Source of the DNA: Chlorobiaceae bacterium | Lineage (GTDB): Bacteria > Bacteroidota > Chlorobiia > Chlorobiales > Chlorobiaceae | Reading direction: 5' to 3' | Assembly (NCBI GenBank): GCA_013334755.1 | Contig: JAAXWX010000003.1 | Span: 1 to 64,000 of the forward strand | Length of the DNA: 64,000 nucleotides | Shown: piece after piece, positions 23,101 to 32,020 of the stretch | Numbering within the stretch: position 1 is the first letter of the stretch | How the letters are laid out: every line of letters starts with the position of its first letter | The notes under the pieces: generated by a model | The model's input: the letters and a program-made list of their open reading frames with translations, nothing else | Databases searched by the model: none | Told to the model about the DNA's origin: nothing | Translations under genes and position numbers: made by a program

Positions 23101-23908
23101 CAAAAACCGGCAGGGGATTGAGCCCCCTGGCTTCGATGGCCCGGATGGTATTGTCAATATATTCTTTCTCCTGCAGCAGGTGCTTGCGGAAGAAGAGCAG
23201 GCCGATGTTGCGTCTTTTGGCCGAAGCTTTGTCGCGCTTGTGTAGCCATTTTTCGTAATGGTGCAGATCTTTCTGGTATTCCGGTGCATCCGGGTGATAG
23301 AAGCCCATCGTTGGAATCTCCTGCACCTTTTCAACCTTGACATCGACTTCGAAGTATTCGGCAATAATATAGTTGAACATTGATGCCAGATTATCCGTGG
23401 TCGGATTCATCCAGTAGGTGTAGACCTGCATCCAGTTCTTGAAATCCTTTGCTTTTTTCGGGATCAGCGGCAGCATGGTGCGCATGATTTTCAGCAGCTT
23501 CATGTAGCCGTACAGTGCATCCTCGTCGCGTCCCTTTACCAGCATTTTTGCAACTTTCTTGACGATATCGGGCATGCCGCTCCCGTCTCCCGATACGACA
23601 TAATTGCCAATTTTCGTCAGCTGCATGACTTCCGGCATAGACTCATAGGCAAAAACGGTTTTCACCTTTGACTGCTCAATCTGTTCCTGCAGCCAGTCAG
23701 CCTGGCCCTTGAACTGGATCAGGGTGGTGAAAATGCAGTCGGCATTGCGGATGGCCTCGGCCGCTTGAGGGTTCTGATGCTCAAGGTCCTGATCGGTCCA
23801 TTGGGTCAATTCGGCATGAGCGGCAATTTTTGCAGTCACTTCGCGCCATACCCGCTGGTTGCATTGCTCCATCCCGACAATAGCGGCAATTCTGATTTTA
23901 TCGTGCAT
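20105..23908 (-). CDS. bchS: magnesium chelatase large subunit paralogue (BchS/BchT type)
   Basis: 1267 aa CobN/BchH family: HIGMHGTAEWMPGLQLGVTGDCWSDALLGEVPHFYIYPINNPSEANIAKRRGYATMISH; N-terminus differs from the neighbouring BchH; S rather than T is inferred from linkage. Confidence 0.83.
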   Translation of the reverse strand: MHDKIRIAAIVGMEQCNQRVWREVTAKIAAHAELTQWTDQDLEHQNPQAAEAIRNADCIFTTLIQFKGQADWLQEQIEQSKVKTVFAYESMPEVMQLTKIGNYVVSGDGSGMPDIVKKVAKMLVKGRDEDALYGYMKLLKIMRTMLPLIPKKAKDFKNWMQVYTYWMNPTTDNLASMFNYIIAEYFEVDVKVEKVQEIPTMGFYHPDAPEYQKDLHHYEKWLHKRDKASAKRRNIGLLFFRKHLLQEKEYIDNTIRAIEARGLNPLPVFVMGVEGHVAAREWFTHNNIDMLINMMGFGFVGGPAGATTPGASSAARDEILGKINAPYVVSQPLFIQDFASWKSQGVIPLQSAMTYSLPEMDGAVCPVVLGAIKDGRLQTVPDRLDRLAGLAKKFSELRQVSNRDKKVAIVAYDYPPGMGKKASAALLDVPKSIYNIILTLRAEGYNVGELPESPEALLAMLDKATDYEIQAHEQNCFAIDRELYNSITSTRERERIEGRWSGFPGDIAPIKPDRLFIGGLTLGNIFIGIQPRLGIQGDPMRLLFDKENTPHHQYIAFYRWISRIFQANALVHIGMHGTAEWMPGLQLGVTGDCWSDALLGEVPHFYIYPINNPSEANIAKRRGYATMISHNIPPLARAGLYKELPAFKEMLNDYRERGLEKIVDVETEEVIITKAQQLNLTDDCPRVEGETFQDYISRLYTYMMELEGRLISNSLHVFGETPKLETQVTTITEYLKVRGNEKSLPSIIMQAIGEDDTYGDYASLATRARKGEPSALKVRETVDEHTREFIEKTIFGQTNPATVFSTMTGGKKATQAMAEAINAALQDGVALKIALEDNRNEMKGFLRALCGEYISSGSGGDLVRDGAGILPTGRNIHAIDPWRIPSELAFKRGKQIANTILNRHVEENNGEYPETIAQVLWGLDTIKSKGEAVAVIIHLIGAEPAYDGQGKISHYRLVPLEKLGRPRIDVLIQISSIFRDTFGVLVDHLDKLVKEAAKAIEPHEMNHIKKHVDAALKEGKDFESATSRLFTQAPGAYGSQVEELVEDSAWESEEDLDNMFIKRTGFAYGGNRYGDQQTDILKGLLSTVDRVVQQVDSAEFGITDIDRYFSSSGALQLSARRRNPKGDQVKLNYVETFTADVKIDDADKALKVEFRSKLLNPKWFETMLDQGHSGAAEISNRFTYMLGWDAVTKGVDDWVYKEAAETYAMDPNMRERLMKVNPKAFKNIVGRMLEASGRGMWSADPDMIEKLQEIYSDLEDRLEGIEI

Positions 23909-23998
23909 AGAATTACAAAAGATGTGCGTTTGTTGTGGTTTTAACAGGATTGCAAAATGTAATAAAATCCCTTGATGTAAACTAACGATTAAAAAAAG

Positions 23999-24028
23999 AG
24001 CCAGCCCCTCTTTGCAAAGGGGCTGGCT
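23999..24028 (-). terminator. Rho-independent terminator downstream of the TonB-dependent receptor
   Basis: AGCCAGCCCCT CTTTGCAA AGGGGCTGGCT flanked by A7 on + (T7 on -). Confidence 0.87.
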
Positions 24029-24062
24029 GGTGTCAACACAACTGATTGTTGAATGGTTTTTC

Positions 24063-26573
24063 TCAGAAGGTCAAATCCAGTCCTGCAACATAGCTGCGTC
24101 CAGGAGCACGGAACCATTCAGCCTCTTCATACTGCACGTTGCCGATGTTCTTGCACATGATTGTTCCGCCGATGTTGTCAGTGAACTGGTACTTAGCACC
24201 GGTATTGAACACGATGAAGTCTCCGGGGTAGTTTTCCCCTTGAGGATTCGGGTATGAGCTCACGGCTTTGTACTTGCCGACAAAACGGCCGGTCAGGTTC
24301 ACAGCGAGTTTTGCCGTTGGCTTCCATGTAGCACCTGCAGAACCGGTATGCTCGGGGCGATAGGCAAGCCAATCAGGGTCGGGATTGCTATTACCTGCAA
24401 GGGTCGCCGGATCACTGCTCTTGTTCTTGGCGTTCATGTAGGCATAACCGAGACTGAAGTTCCAGGCATTGCTTGGTCTGACGTTAAGGCTGGTTTCGAT
24501 ACCCCAGATCCTTGCTTTGGCAATGTTTTCATAATGGAAGACAATCGGATATCCAGTAGGATTAATATTCCTTGACTCGATCAAATTGTCGTAATCATTC
24601 AGGTAAGCGGATACATCAAGGGATACCTTGTCGCCGAACTGCTTGTATGCACCGATTTCGTAGCCGGTCATGGTCTCCTTGTCGAGAGCCGGATTCGGAT
24701 TGCCCATAAAAATACCTGCATCGCGCACAAAGCGTTCCGCAAGCGTTGGTGCCCGGAAGCTCTTGCCCCACGAGGCACGGAAAGACATGTCATCCATTGC
24801 CTTGTAGTTAAGTGCAACACGAGGACTCAAGGCATCAACTGACTGGTTCTCGATAGTGGCGCCTGTTACATACGTAAAGGGAGGAATCATATCCCTGTAA
24901 TCCTGGAACGAAGTATTTTCAGCATCAATTCCACTCCAGTCATAGCGAATCGAAAGAAGTGCTGTGAGTTTGTCGCTGATTTTCCACTCGTCCTGCAAAA
25001 ACGCAGCGGCATTTTTCTCCTGGATATCACCGAATGCTCCTGCAACAGGGAGTGGAGCTATATACTGGGTCGACTGCACATCAACAATGTTTCCGTCTAC
25101 ACCGAAAAGGAGGCGGTGATTGTCCATGGCGCGCCAGTCAAGCTTGATGCCTGCACCGTAGCGGTTTGAACGGTTTTCATTGAATTCACCGGGATCCCTG
25201 TCATAAGGATTGATCGCATAGCTGAACGGAGGAAATGGAACAGGGAAGGTAAATCCGAAGACTTGCCGGACAGCTGTAGGATTGTAATTGATGCGGTATT
25301 GGTTATAGGTGTAATACAGCCGAGTGTCAAGGGTCAGTTTGTCACTCAACATGTTGACATAGTTCAGACCAAGCAGAACGTCTTTGCGTTTGACGATGTC
25401 ATCAGCATAAGCAGGAGCGGCAAGGTCATAGGCCCTTGCAGGGAAGGGGATATAGTTAATTGACGGTGGAGAGGTGAAGAACGATACATTGATGTTATAA
25501 GGCCAGGTGCTTACATAACCAGCATTGGTCTCGCTGTACGATGAGGAAAGCTGCAGGTACTGTTTTGCATCGATATCGTAGCGGGCCTTGAACTTTACAT
25601 CGTTCATGAGTGTCTGGGAGTTTTGCCGGTAGCCGTCATCCTCGCCATGAGAATAAAGCAGGCTGTAGGTGAGTTTGTCGCACTTGTCACCTATACCTAC
25701 GTAGGTATTCCAAAGCCATGGAGTATAGCCGTTGCGGTAAACGCTCTGATCACTCGAGGGAGGTGCATCATAAAAGCCACCGCTAACGCCAGCCTTTATT
25801 TCGCACTTGTCGGGGAGATGGCCGAAAACGTTAACAACGCCACCCATTGCTCCTGAGCCATAAAGGGTCGTTGATGCACCTTTAACGACCTCAATTTTAT
25901 CGGCTGAGTTCATATTGATATTGGTCCAGACAATACCACCTGTTTCGGGGGTGCTGAGCGGGACGCCGTCATAAAATGCGGCAACACGGGTACCGATGCC
26001 TCCACCCTGAAAGGTGTTTGAGCCGCGGATCTGCACTGTTGAAGCGCTATAGCCGCTAGAACGGTTTATGTTGACGCCGGGTACGGTTTCAAGGGTTTTG
26101 TCAAGCGATGGATTCGGTTCTTCCTTGATTTTTTCTTTTGAAACGATGTTTGTGGTTGTTGGAACATCAAGGCGGTCCTGCTTGTAAAGCGCTGCACCGA
26201 CCACGACCTCTGAAGCCATGATGGTGGTTTGGCCAAGCTGCAGGTTGACCACGCTGGTCTGGTCTGAGCTGACCGATACAGTCTGGCTTGCCGGGGCGTA
26301 GCCAACAATGGAGATGGAGACTTTCTGCTGTTTTGCGGGGACGTTCTGCAGCGTGAAGTTCCCGTTCATATCGGTCGCTGTGCCGATAGTCGTGCCCGCA
26401 ATGGTGACTGAAGCGCCATATACGCCTTCGCCGTCAGCTTTGTCGGTGACTTTGCCTTTGACTGTACCGGTATCTGCTCCGTAGGAGGGGAGAGGCACCA
26501 GTGATGTCATGAGGCAAAACGCCGAAAGAACAAAACGCACAAAGCGAGATGCTTGTGAATGTTTTGTTTTCAT
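24063..26573 (-). CDS. TonB-dependent outer membrane receptor with N-terminal carboxypeptidase-like regulatory domain
   Basis: Signal peptide, GTVKGKVTDKADGEGVYGASVTIAGTTIGTATDMNGNFTLQNVP, plug (VQIRGSNTFQGGGIGTRVAAFYDGVPL), C-terminal beta strand ending in F. Confidence 0.93.
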   Translation of the reverse strand: MKTKHSQASRFVRFVLSAFCLMTSLVPLPSYGADTGTVKGKVTDKADGEGVYGASVTIAGTTIGTATDMNGNFTLQNVPAKQQKVSISIVGYAPASQTVSVSSDQTSVVNLQLGQTTIMASEVVVGAALYKQDRLDVPTTTNIVSKEKIKEEPNPSLDKTLETVPGVNINRSSGYSASTVQIRGSNTFQGGGIGTRVAAFYDGVPLSTPETGGIVWTNINMNSADKIEVVKGASTTLYGSGAMGGVVNVFGHLPDKCEIKAGVSGGFYDAPPSSDQSVYRNGYTPWLWNTYVGIGDKCDKLTYSLLYSHGEDDGYRQNSQTLMNDVKFKARYDIDAKQYLQLSSSYSETNAGYVSTWPYNINVSFFTSPPSINYIPFPARAYDLAAPAYADDIVKRKDVLLGLNYVNMLSDKLTLDTRLYYTYNQYRINYNPTAVRQVFGFTFPVPFPPFSYAINPYDRDPGEFNENRSNRYGAGIKLDWRAMDNHRLLFGVDGNIVDVQSTQYIAPLPVAGAFGDIQEKNAAAFLQDEWKISDKLTALLSIRYDWSGIDAENTSFQDYRDMIPPFTYVTGATIENQSVDALSPRVALNYKAMDDMSFRASWGKSFRAPTLAERFVRDAGIFMGNPNPALDKETMTGYEIGAYKQFGDKVSLDVSAYLNDYDNLIESRNINPTGYPIVFHYENIAKARIWGIETSLNVRPSNAWNFSLGYAYMNAKNKSSDPATLAGNSNPDPDWLAYRPEHTGSAGATWKPTAKLAVNLTGRFVGKYKAVSSYPNPQGENYPGDFIVFNTGAKYQFTDNIGGTIMCKNIGNVQYEEAEWFRAPGRSYVAGLDLTF

Positions 26574-26816
26574 GATGGTATGTGGTTTAGTTGCAATGAT
26601 ACGAACAAAAAAACAGGGTTAATACCTTTTGTGATCGTGTTTGCCTTTCATAAAACATCAAAACCTTTCATCAGCATTCAAAACAGCTATATGCTCCGTC
26701 TCAAGCGATATGTATTCTCTATATTCGTTAATCTAAAAAAAAAAAAAAGAAAGATTCAACTTTTGAAGTAAAACCCGGGTCATCGAGATAATTATGGATG
26801 AATCGGTGCTAAATAA

Positions 26817-26838
26817 CTCCCCGATAACTACCGGGGAG
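26817..26838 (-). terminator. probable terminator hairpin after the alpha-oxoamine synthase gene
   Basis: CTCCCCG ATAACTAC CGGGGAG hairpin just past the stop; no strong T-tract. Confidence 0.5.
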
Positions 26839-26863
26839 CGCAGGTGATGGTTGATTTATTGTT

Positions 26864-28066
26864 TCAGATGATGCCGAGTTCTTTGCCGATCGTGCAGAAT
26901 TCAGTGATCACTTTGTCAAGATGGACTTGCTGGTGGGTTGCCATAAAGCTGGTGCGAAGCGCTTCATGGCCAGGCATGACGCCGGGCCGGATGAAGGCGT
27001 TCACATACACACCGGCATCAAAAAGTTTTTTCCAGAAGAGAAGAGTTTTCTCCTGATCGCTGATCAGCACCGTGACAATAGCTGTACGGGATGGCATCAG
27101 GGTGAATCCGGCATTGAGCAGTGCCTGGCGAACGTAATCGGTATTGGAGATGAGCCGATTCATGAGTTCCGGTTCGGTGCGGATGATTTCGAGAGTGGCG
27201 AGAACGGCTGCCACGCTTGCCGGTGTGGGTGAAGCGCTGAAAATGAGTGAAGAGGCGTTATGTTTGATATAGTTTATGACGCTGCGGTCGCCTGCAACGT
27301 ACCCACCGAGTGAACCGAAGGTTTTTGAGAATGTCCCCATGATGAGGTCAACCTCACTGACAAGACCGAATTCCGATGGTGTTCCTCTGCCTTTTTTGCC
27401 GATCACACCAACGGCATGAGCGTCGTCAATGAGAATACGTGCGTTATATTTTTTGGCCAGTTTCACAAGGTTAGGAAGGTCGACAATTTCACCCGAGACC
27501 GAGAAGACTCCATCTGAAACGATCAGGCGGCCTGCTGATGCCGGGATGGTCTGAAGCACGCGCTCCAGGTCTTCCATATTGTTATGGTTGTAGCGAACCA
27601 GATTTGCTCCGGCCCCCTGTGCCATAATGGATGCGGCAACAAGACTTGCGTGGTTGTCGCGGTCAGAGACGATATATTCGCCGCGCTGGACCAGCGTGGG
27701 AATAATACCCTGTCCGGTCTGATAGCCGGTGCTGAAAAGCAGGCAGCGCTCTTTTTCAAAAAAGTCAGCAAGCTTCTCTTCCAGTTCGACGTGCAGGTTT
27801 ACTGTGCCGGTCATATACCGCGATCCGCTGCAGCTTGTGCCATATTTGTTTATAGCATTGATTGATGCAGCTTTTACTCTCGGATCGGCAGTAAGGCCAA
27901 GATAGTTGTTTGAACCGGCCATAACCAGCTTTCGTCCGCCAAAAGAGACGACCGGACCTTCATTTTCGTCTATTGGATGAAAAAAGGGATATATGCCCTG
28001 AGACTTCACCTCGTCGGCTATCGTATACTCAACGCACTTTTTAAATAAATCTTTCGTTTTCTCCAC
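26864..28066 (-). CDS. alpha-oxoamine synthase family PLP enzyme (serine palmitoyltransferase / KBL / AONS-like)
   Basis: [87 protein letters not shown]. Confidence 0.88.
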   Translation of the reverse strand: MEKTKDLFKKCVEYTIADEVKSQGIYPFFHPIDENEGPVVSFGGRKLVMAGSNNYLGLTADPRVKAASINAINKYGTSCSGSRYMTGTVNLHVELEEKLADFFEKERCLLFSTGYQTGQGIIPTLVQRGEYIVSDRDNHASLVAASIMAQGAGANLVRYNHNNMEDLERVLQTIPASAGRLIVSDGVFSVSGEIVDLPNLVKLAKKYNARILIDDAHAVGVIGKKGRGTPSEFGLVSEVDLIMGTFSKTFGSLGGYVAGDRSVINYIKHNASSLIFSASPTPASVAAVLATLEIIRTEPELMNRLISNTDYVRQALLNAGFTLMPSRTAIVTVLISDQEKTLLFWKKLFDAGVYVNAFIRPGVMPGHEALRTSFMATHQQVHLDKVITEFCTIGKELGII

Positions 28067-28299
28067 AGGAATGCAATTTTACTTCAGCTGTAACAAAAAG
28101 CTGGAATTTCTTGTTTTTATGGTCGTCTCGTTTCGTTTTTACAGATGACCAGTTTCAAGTAAGCGGATTTTGCTTAGAATCCGAAATGTATCAAAAATTT
28201 TATTTTTTTTGTTAACACAGGTGCCGGTTTTTTTTGTTGGATGAAAAGCCTGTAAGGGAGATGCCGCTTGAGTTGCTGAATTAATGGAGTCAAAGGGTT

Positions 28300-29292
28300 A
28301 TGAGTGAAACAATATTAGTAACGGGTTCGAGTGGTTTTATTGGTGCGCGATTACTGAAACATCTTGCAGATGAGGGTGAGAAGGTAAGAGTTTTTCTTCG
28401 TCCGGAGAGTAAAGGTGACTCTTTTCCGGAAGGTGTTGAGGTCGTGCGGGGCAGTTTTTGTGATTTGGAGGCTCTTGGCCGTGCGGTGCATGGTGTCGAC
28501 AGGATTGTGCATCTTGCAGGGGTCACAAAAGCACTTGACGAGGCAGGCTATGATGCGGGTAATGTGATGCCGGTGCAGAATCTGCTTTTGGCCGTCAATT
28601 CATATAATCCGGGACTCAAACGCTTTTTGCTTGTTTCGTCATTGACGGTTGCCGGCCCTGCATCGGAAGGGATATGCGGGGTCAGGGAGTCCGACATACC
28701 CATGCCGGTGAGCGCCTATGGCCGCAGCAAGTTACGGGCGGAAACCCTCTGTATGGAGAGTTCGTCCCGAATTCCGGTTACCATAGTGCGTCCTCCTGCG
28801 GTTTATGGCCCGGGTGACCGGGATGTCCTGCAAGTTTTTCAGATGCTTGACAAAGGGTTGCTGGTATCTCCGGGCAGTGCCGCCCGTCAGCGTTTCAGCA
28901 TGATTTATGTTGATGATCTTGTCAGAGGTATGATGATGGCGGCCCGCTCGGAGTTGTCTGCAGGACGTACCTATTATATTACTTCCCCACGGTCATGGTC
29001 ATGGGATGATCTGGTTGCTGCCGTGCAACCGGTGCTTGGTTCCAAGCATGTGCACACGTTGTCACTGCCGAAACCCCTCGTATTTTTTGCTGGTATGGTT
29101 GTCGGGATGGCTGCGTCGTTACGGGGAATCCCTTTACTGATCAATCGTGATAAGGCCAATGAGCTTGTGCAGGATTTTTGGGTCTGCTCCTCAGAGCAGG
29201 CAGAGATTGATCTTGGTTTTACGGCAGCAACATCTCTTGGCGAAGGGGTTGAAAAAACAATTGCATGGTACCGTCGAAATGGATGGCTGTGA
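28300..29292 (+). CDS. NAD-dependent epimerase/dehydratase (extended SDR)
   Basis: ILVTGSSGFIGARLLKHL, VHLAGVTKALDEAGY, YGRSK active site, RPPAVYGPGDRD. Confidence 0.92.
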   Translation: MSETILVTGSSGFIGARLLKHLADEGEKVRVFLRPESKGDSFPEGVEVVRGSFCDLEALGRAVHGVDRIVHLAGVTKALDEAGYDAGNVMPVQNLLLAVNSYNPGLKRFLLVSSLTVAGPASEGICGVRESDIPMPVSAYGRSKLRAETLCMESSSRIPVTIVRPPAVYGPGDRDVLQVFQMLDKGLLVSPGSAARQRFSMIYVDDLVRGMMMAARSELSAGRTYYITSPRSWSWDDLVAAVQPVLGSKHVHTLSLPKPLVFFAGMVVGMAASLRGIPLLINRDKANELVQDFWVCSSEQAEIDLGFTAATSLGEGVEKTIAWYRRNGWL

Positions 29293-29304
29293 ATCCCTGA
29301 TCGT

Positions 29305-30345
29305 TTATCCCAGCAACTTCTGCATGAGTCTCAGGAGCAGATATTTTTCGTCAGGGTAGGGAAGAATCCCTTTGAGAGCGGCATCAGTCTCTCTCAGGGC
29401 AGAGATAGCATATTCTGCATCCTGTATAGAAAATGATCTGGTATAGGAAAGGTAGTTTTTGACGAAGTACTCCTGTTTGCCGTACATGCCAAGTGTTTTT
29501 GCGATTTCTGCCGGGGGAAGCTGCCGTACTTCGGGCAGAGAGAGTTTCCAGAGGCGGATATAAAAGGTGGTCAGAAAGCGGACGATGCTGCCGAGTCCTT
29601 CTTTCTGTCCCTCCTGTTCCATGATCATGAGCGATATACCGCTGCAGAGTCTCAGATTACGTTCTGCAAAGGCTTTTTCGAGTTCAAAGACATTGTAGGT
29701 GCGTGATATGCCTACGGAGTCATAGACATCAGGCGCCGTGATGCGTTTATCCTGGCTTCGGGCAGAGGCGTACATGATGATCTTTTCAATTTCCTGGCAT
29801 ATCTCACGCGCCGATGGCTGGATATAGGCAGTGAAGGCTTTGAGAGCATCCGGCTCAAATGTCCAGCCGAAAGCTTTTGCTCTGTTGGATGCGAAAAGAT
29901 CGGGCGCCTTTATGGCAGGGAAATCGTGACGGTATTTTTTTAATCCGCTGAAGGGGGATTTTTCAATCTCTTTTTTATCGATCTGATCGGCATCAAGCAC
30001 GAGAACGGTAAATTCTGCCGGACTTGACAGGTAACGGCTGAATTTTTCTTCATGCTCTTTCTGTTGCTCCCTGGTCGGAGGCTTTTTGATTTTTTCAAAC
30101 TGCCTTACAATGACAAGCTGTTTTTGGGTAAACATGGGATATTCTGAGGCCTTTGATACCAGTTCACCAAGCGTGTGATCGGGAGCGTAAAGAATCCGGG
30201 TGTTGCAGGCGGCATCACTTTCCGATGGAAAAACCGCCGTTTTGATCATGTCGGTGAACTCTTCCTTGAGGTAACTTTCCGGTCCGTAAAAGAGATAAAC
30301 CGGTGAAATTGTTCCGGCAATAATATTTTTTTTCAGTGCATCCAT
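29305..30345 (-). CDS. holA: DNA polymerase III delta subunit
   Basis: [59 protein letters not shown]. Confidence 0.88.
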   Translation of the reverse strand: MDALKKNIIAGTISPVYLFYGPESYLKEEFTDMIKTAVFPSESDAACNTRILYAPDHTLGELVSKASEYPMFTQKQLVIVRQFEKIKKPPTREQQKEHEEKFSRYLSSPAEFTVLVLDADQIDKKEIEKSPFSGLKKYRHDFPAIKAPDLFASNRAKAFGWTFEPDALKAFTAYIQPSAREICQEIEKIIMYASARSQDKRITAPDVYDSVGISRTYNVFELEKAFAERNLRLCSGISLMIMEQEGQKEGLGSIVRFLTTFYIRLWKLSLPEVRQLPPAEIAKTLGMYGKQEYFVKNYLSYTRSFSIQDAEYAISALRETDAALKGILPYPDEKYLLLRLMQKLLG

Positions 30346-30473
30346 CGTTGCTATAGGGTAATACGGGGTGCACCGGAGCGCACCCTGTTTTTTTGACCTG
30401 CTTTTTTTCCTGACACCCTGTCATGGAGCCTGATCGTTCTCTGTTCCGAATGACCAGGAAAACGGGGATTGTT

Positions 30474-30935
30474 TCAGAAGGGCAGGTCGTCCTTTTCATT
30501 TTCAAGCATCGGAACCGAAGGGGGAGCTGGCGGCAGTTGATGGTCAGATGTAGTCTGCTGGCGCTCGTAACCTGTCGGGCCACCTTCATATTGGCCAGAT
30601 CCGGACGGTTTGCCATCAAGCATCTGCATTTCGCTGATTACGATTTCTGTGGTGTACTGCTTGACGCCCTCTTTCTCCCAGTTCCGGGTCTGCAGTTTTC
30701 CCTCAACGTAGACTTGCGATCCCTTGTGCAGATATTCTTTACAGATTTCGGCAAGTCGTCCCCATGCGACAATTCTGTGCCATTCAGTTCTCTCCTGCAC
30801 TTCGCCTTGCTGGTTCTTGAATTTTTCGCTTGTTGCAATCGTGAAGTTCGCAACTGTTGTTGATCCTGCCAGCCGGCTTTCTGGTTCACCACCGAGTCTG
30901 CCGATCAGCATTACCTTATTAAGTCCTCTTGCCAT
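30474..30935 (-). CDS. ssb: single-stranded DNA-binding protein
   Basis: [21 protein letters not shown]...[18 protein letters not shown], acidic tip DDLPF. Confidence 0.96.
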   Translation of the reverse strand: MARGLNKVMLIGRLGGEPESRLAGSTTVANFTIATSEKFKNQQGEVQERTEWHRIVAWGRLAEICKEYLHKGSQVYVEGKLQTRNWEKEGVKQYTTEIVISEMQMLDGKPSGSGQYEGGPTGYERQQTTSDHQLPPAPPSVPMLENEKDDLPF

Positions 30936-31008
30936 GGTATTTGGAGGTTCGTTTAAAAAAAATTCAGGAATAGCTTTCTCTCAAATAACAAAGATAAAAT
31001 TATCTCTT

Positions 31009-31815
31009 TTATACTGCAAGCAGTTCGGCGTCAATGACAGGACCCTCCTGACAGAGCAGGATGCTGCGGAGTCCACCATCCGGGCTCTTGACTTCAACGC
31101 TGCATCCGTAGCAGATCCCGATGCCGCAGCCCATAACCGATTCAAGTGAGACGTCGCATGCCAGATGGTGTTCGCGGCAGAATCCCGCAAGTGCTTTAAG
31201 CATAGGATTTGGACCGCACGCGAAAACTTTGAGAGTTCCCTTTTTTTCAAGTCCGGTCATTTCGCTTTCAAGGAGTTCTATAACGGTGCCACGATATCCT
31301 GCTGAACCATCATCAGTTGCAAACAAGCAGTTTGAAAGATCCCTTGCGAGCAGTTCTTCCTTTGTCCGCCCTCCAATGAAATTGATGACTGGTGTGCCTT
31401 TTGCTGCAAGTGTTCTTTCAAGAAAGAGCATGGGGGCTGTGCCGATTCCTCCGGAAACAAGAATGGCTGTGCTGAACTCCCTGCTGGTGATATCGAAACA
31501 GTTTCCGAGCGGGCCGAGCACCAGTACTGTTGAACCTGTTTCGGTGTCGCAGAAAAGCGATGTGCCGTGTCCGATTGATTTAACCATGATGTCGATGAGC
31601 CCTCCGCGTACATTGTGTATCGAAAATGGTCTTCTGAGCAGTGGCAGTGTGGCGTCGTTGACCTTGACGTTGACAAAGTTGCCAGGTTTTGCTACAGCGG
31701 CAATTGCCGGGCAATCGAGGGTGATAATGCTGACGGCACTGTTGATGTGGATGGTCTGGACGACAGTAGCCCTGATATCGACGATGGAGTTTGTTTCGAG
31801 CATGGCAGGGCTCAT
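31009..31815 (-). CDS. pyrK: dihydroorotate dehydrogenase electron transfer subunit
   Basis: RRPFSIHNV flavin motif, ILVSGGIGTAPMLFL, 2Fe-2S motif CGIGICYGCSVEV. Confidence 0.9.
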   Translation of the reverse strand: MSPAMLETNSIVDIRATVVQTIHINSAVSIITLDCPAIAAVAKPGNFVNVKVNDATLPLLRRPFSIHNVRGGLIDIMVKSIGHGTSLFCDTETGSTVLVLGPLGNCFDITSREFSTAILVSGGIGTAPMLFLERTLAAKGTPVINFIGGRTKEELLARDLSNCLFATDDGSAGYRGTVIELLESEMTGLEKKGTLKVFACGPNPMLKALAGFCREHHLACDVSLESVMGCGIGICYGCSVEVKSPDGGLRSILLCQEGPVIDAELLAV

Positions 31816-32020
31816 GATAATAGTTGGATGATGCGACGGATCGTGAGATTAATTAAGTGAGCAGAATACTCATTTGCAAGTTCTTCCATCGAGATAAAAA
31901 AGTTTTAATTTTTAACCTTGTTTGAAGTGTGTATGTTAGATCTTTTGTAGTGTCAGCTCTGAGTTATATCTTTAACTTTTCTGATTTTTCTTCAGCGTTC
32001 CTAAATCCAATGTCCGGTTC

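Noticed and set aside
26574-26863. Possible cobalamin riboswitch upstream of the TonB receptor
   Set aside because: No B12-box-like GCCACTG element or multi-stem structure seen in the AT-rich intergenic region.
31121-31831. 236-codon + strand ORF opposite pyrK
   Set aside because: Antisense to pyrK, whose flavin and 2Fe-2S motifs are intact; no family resemblance.
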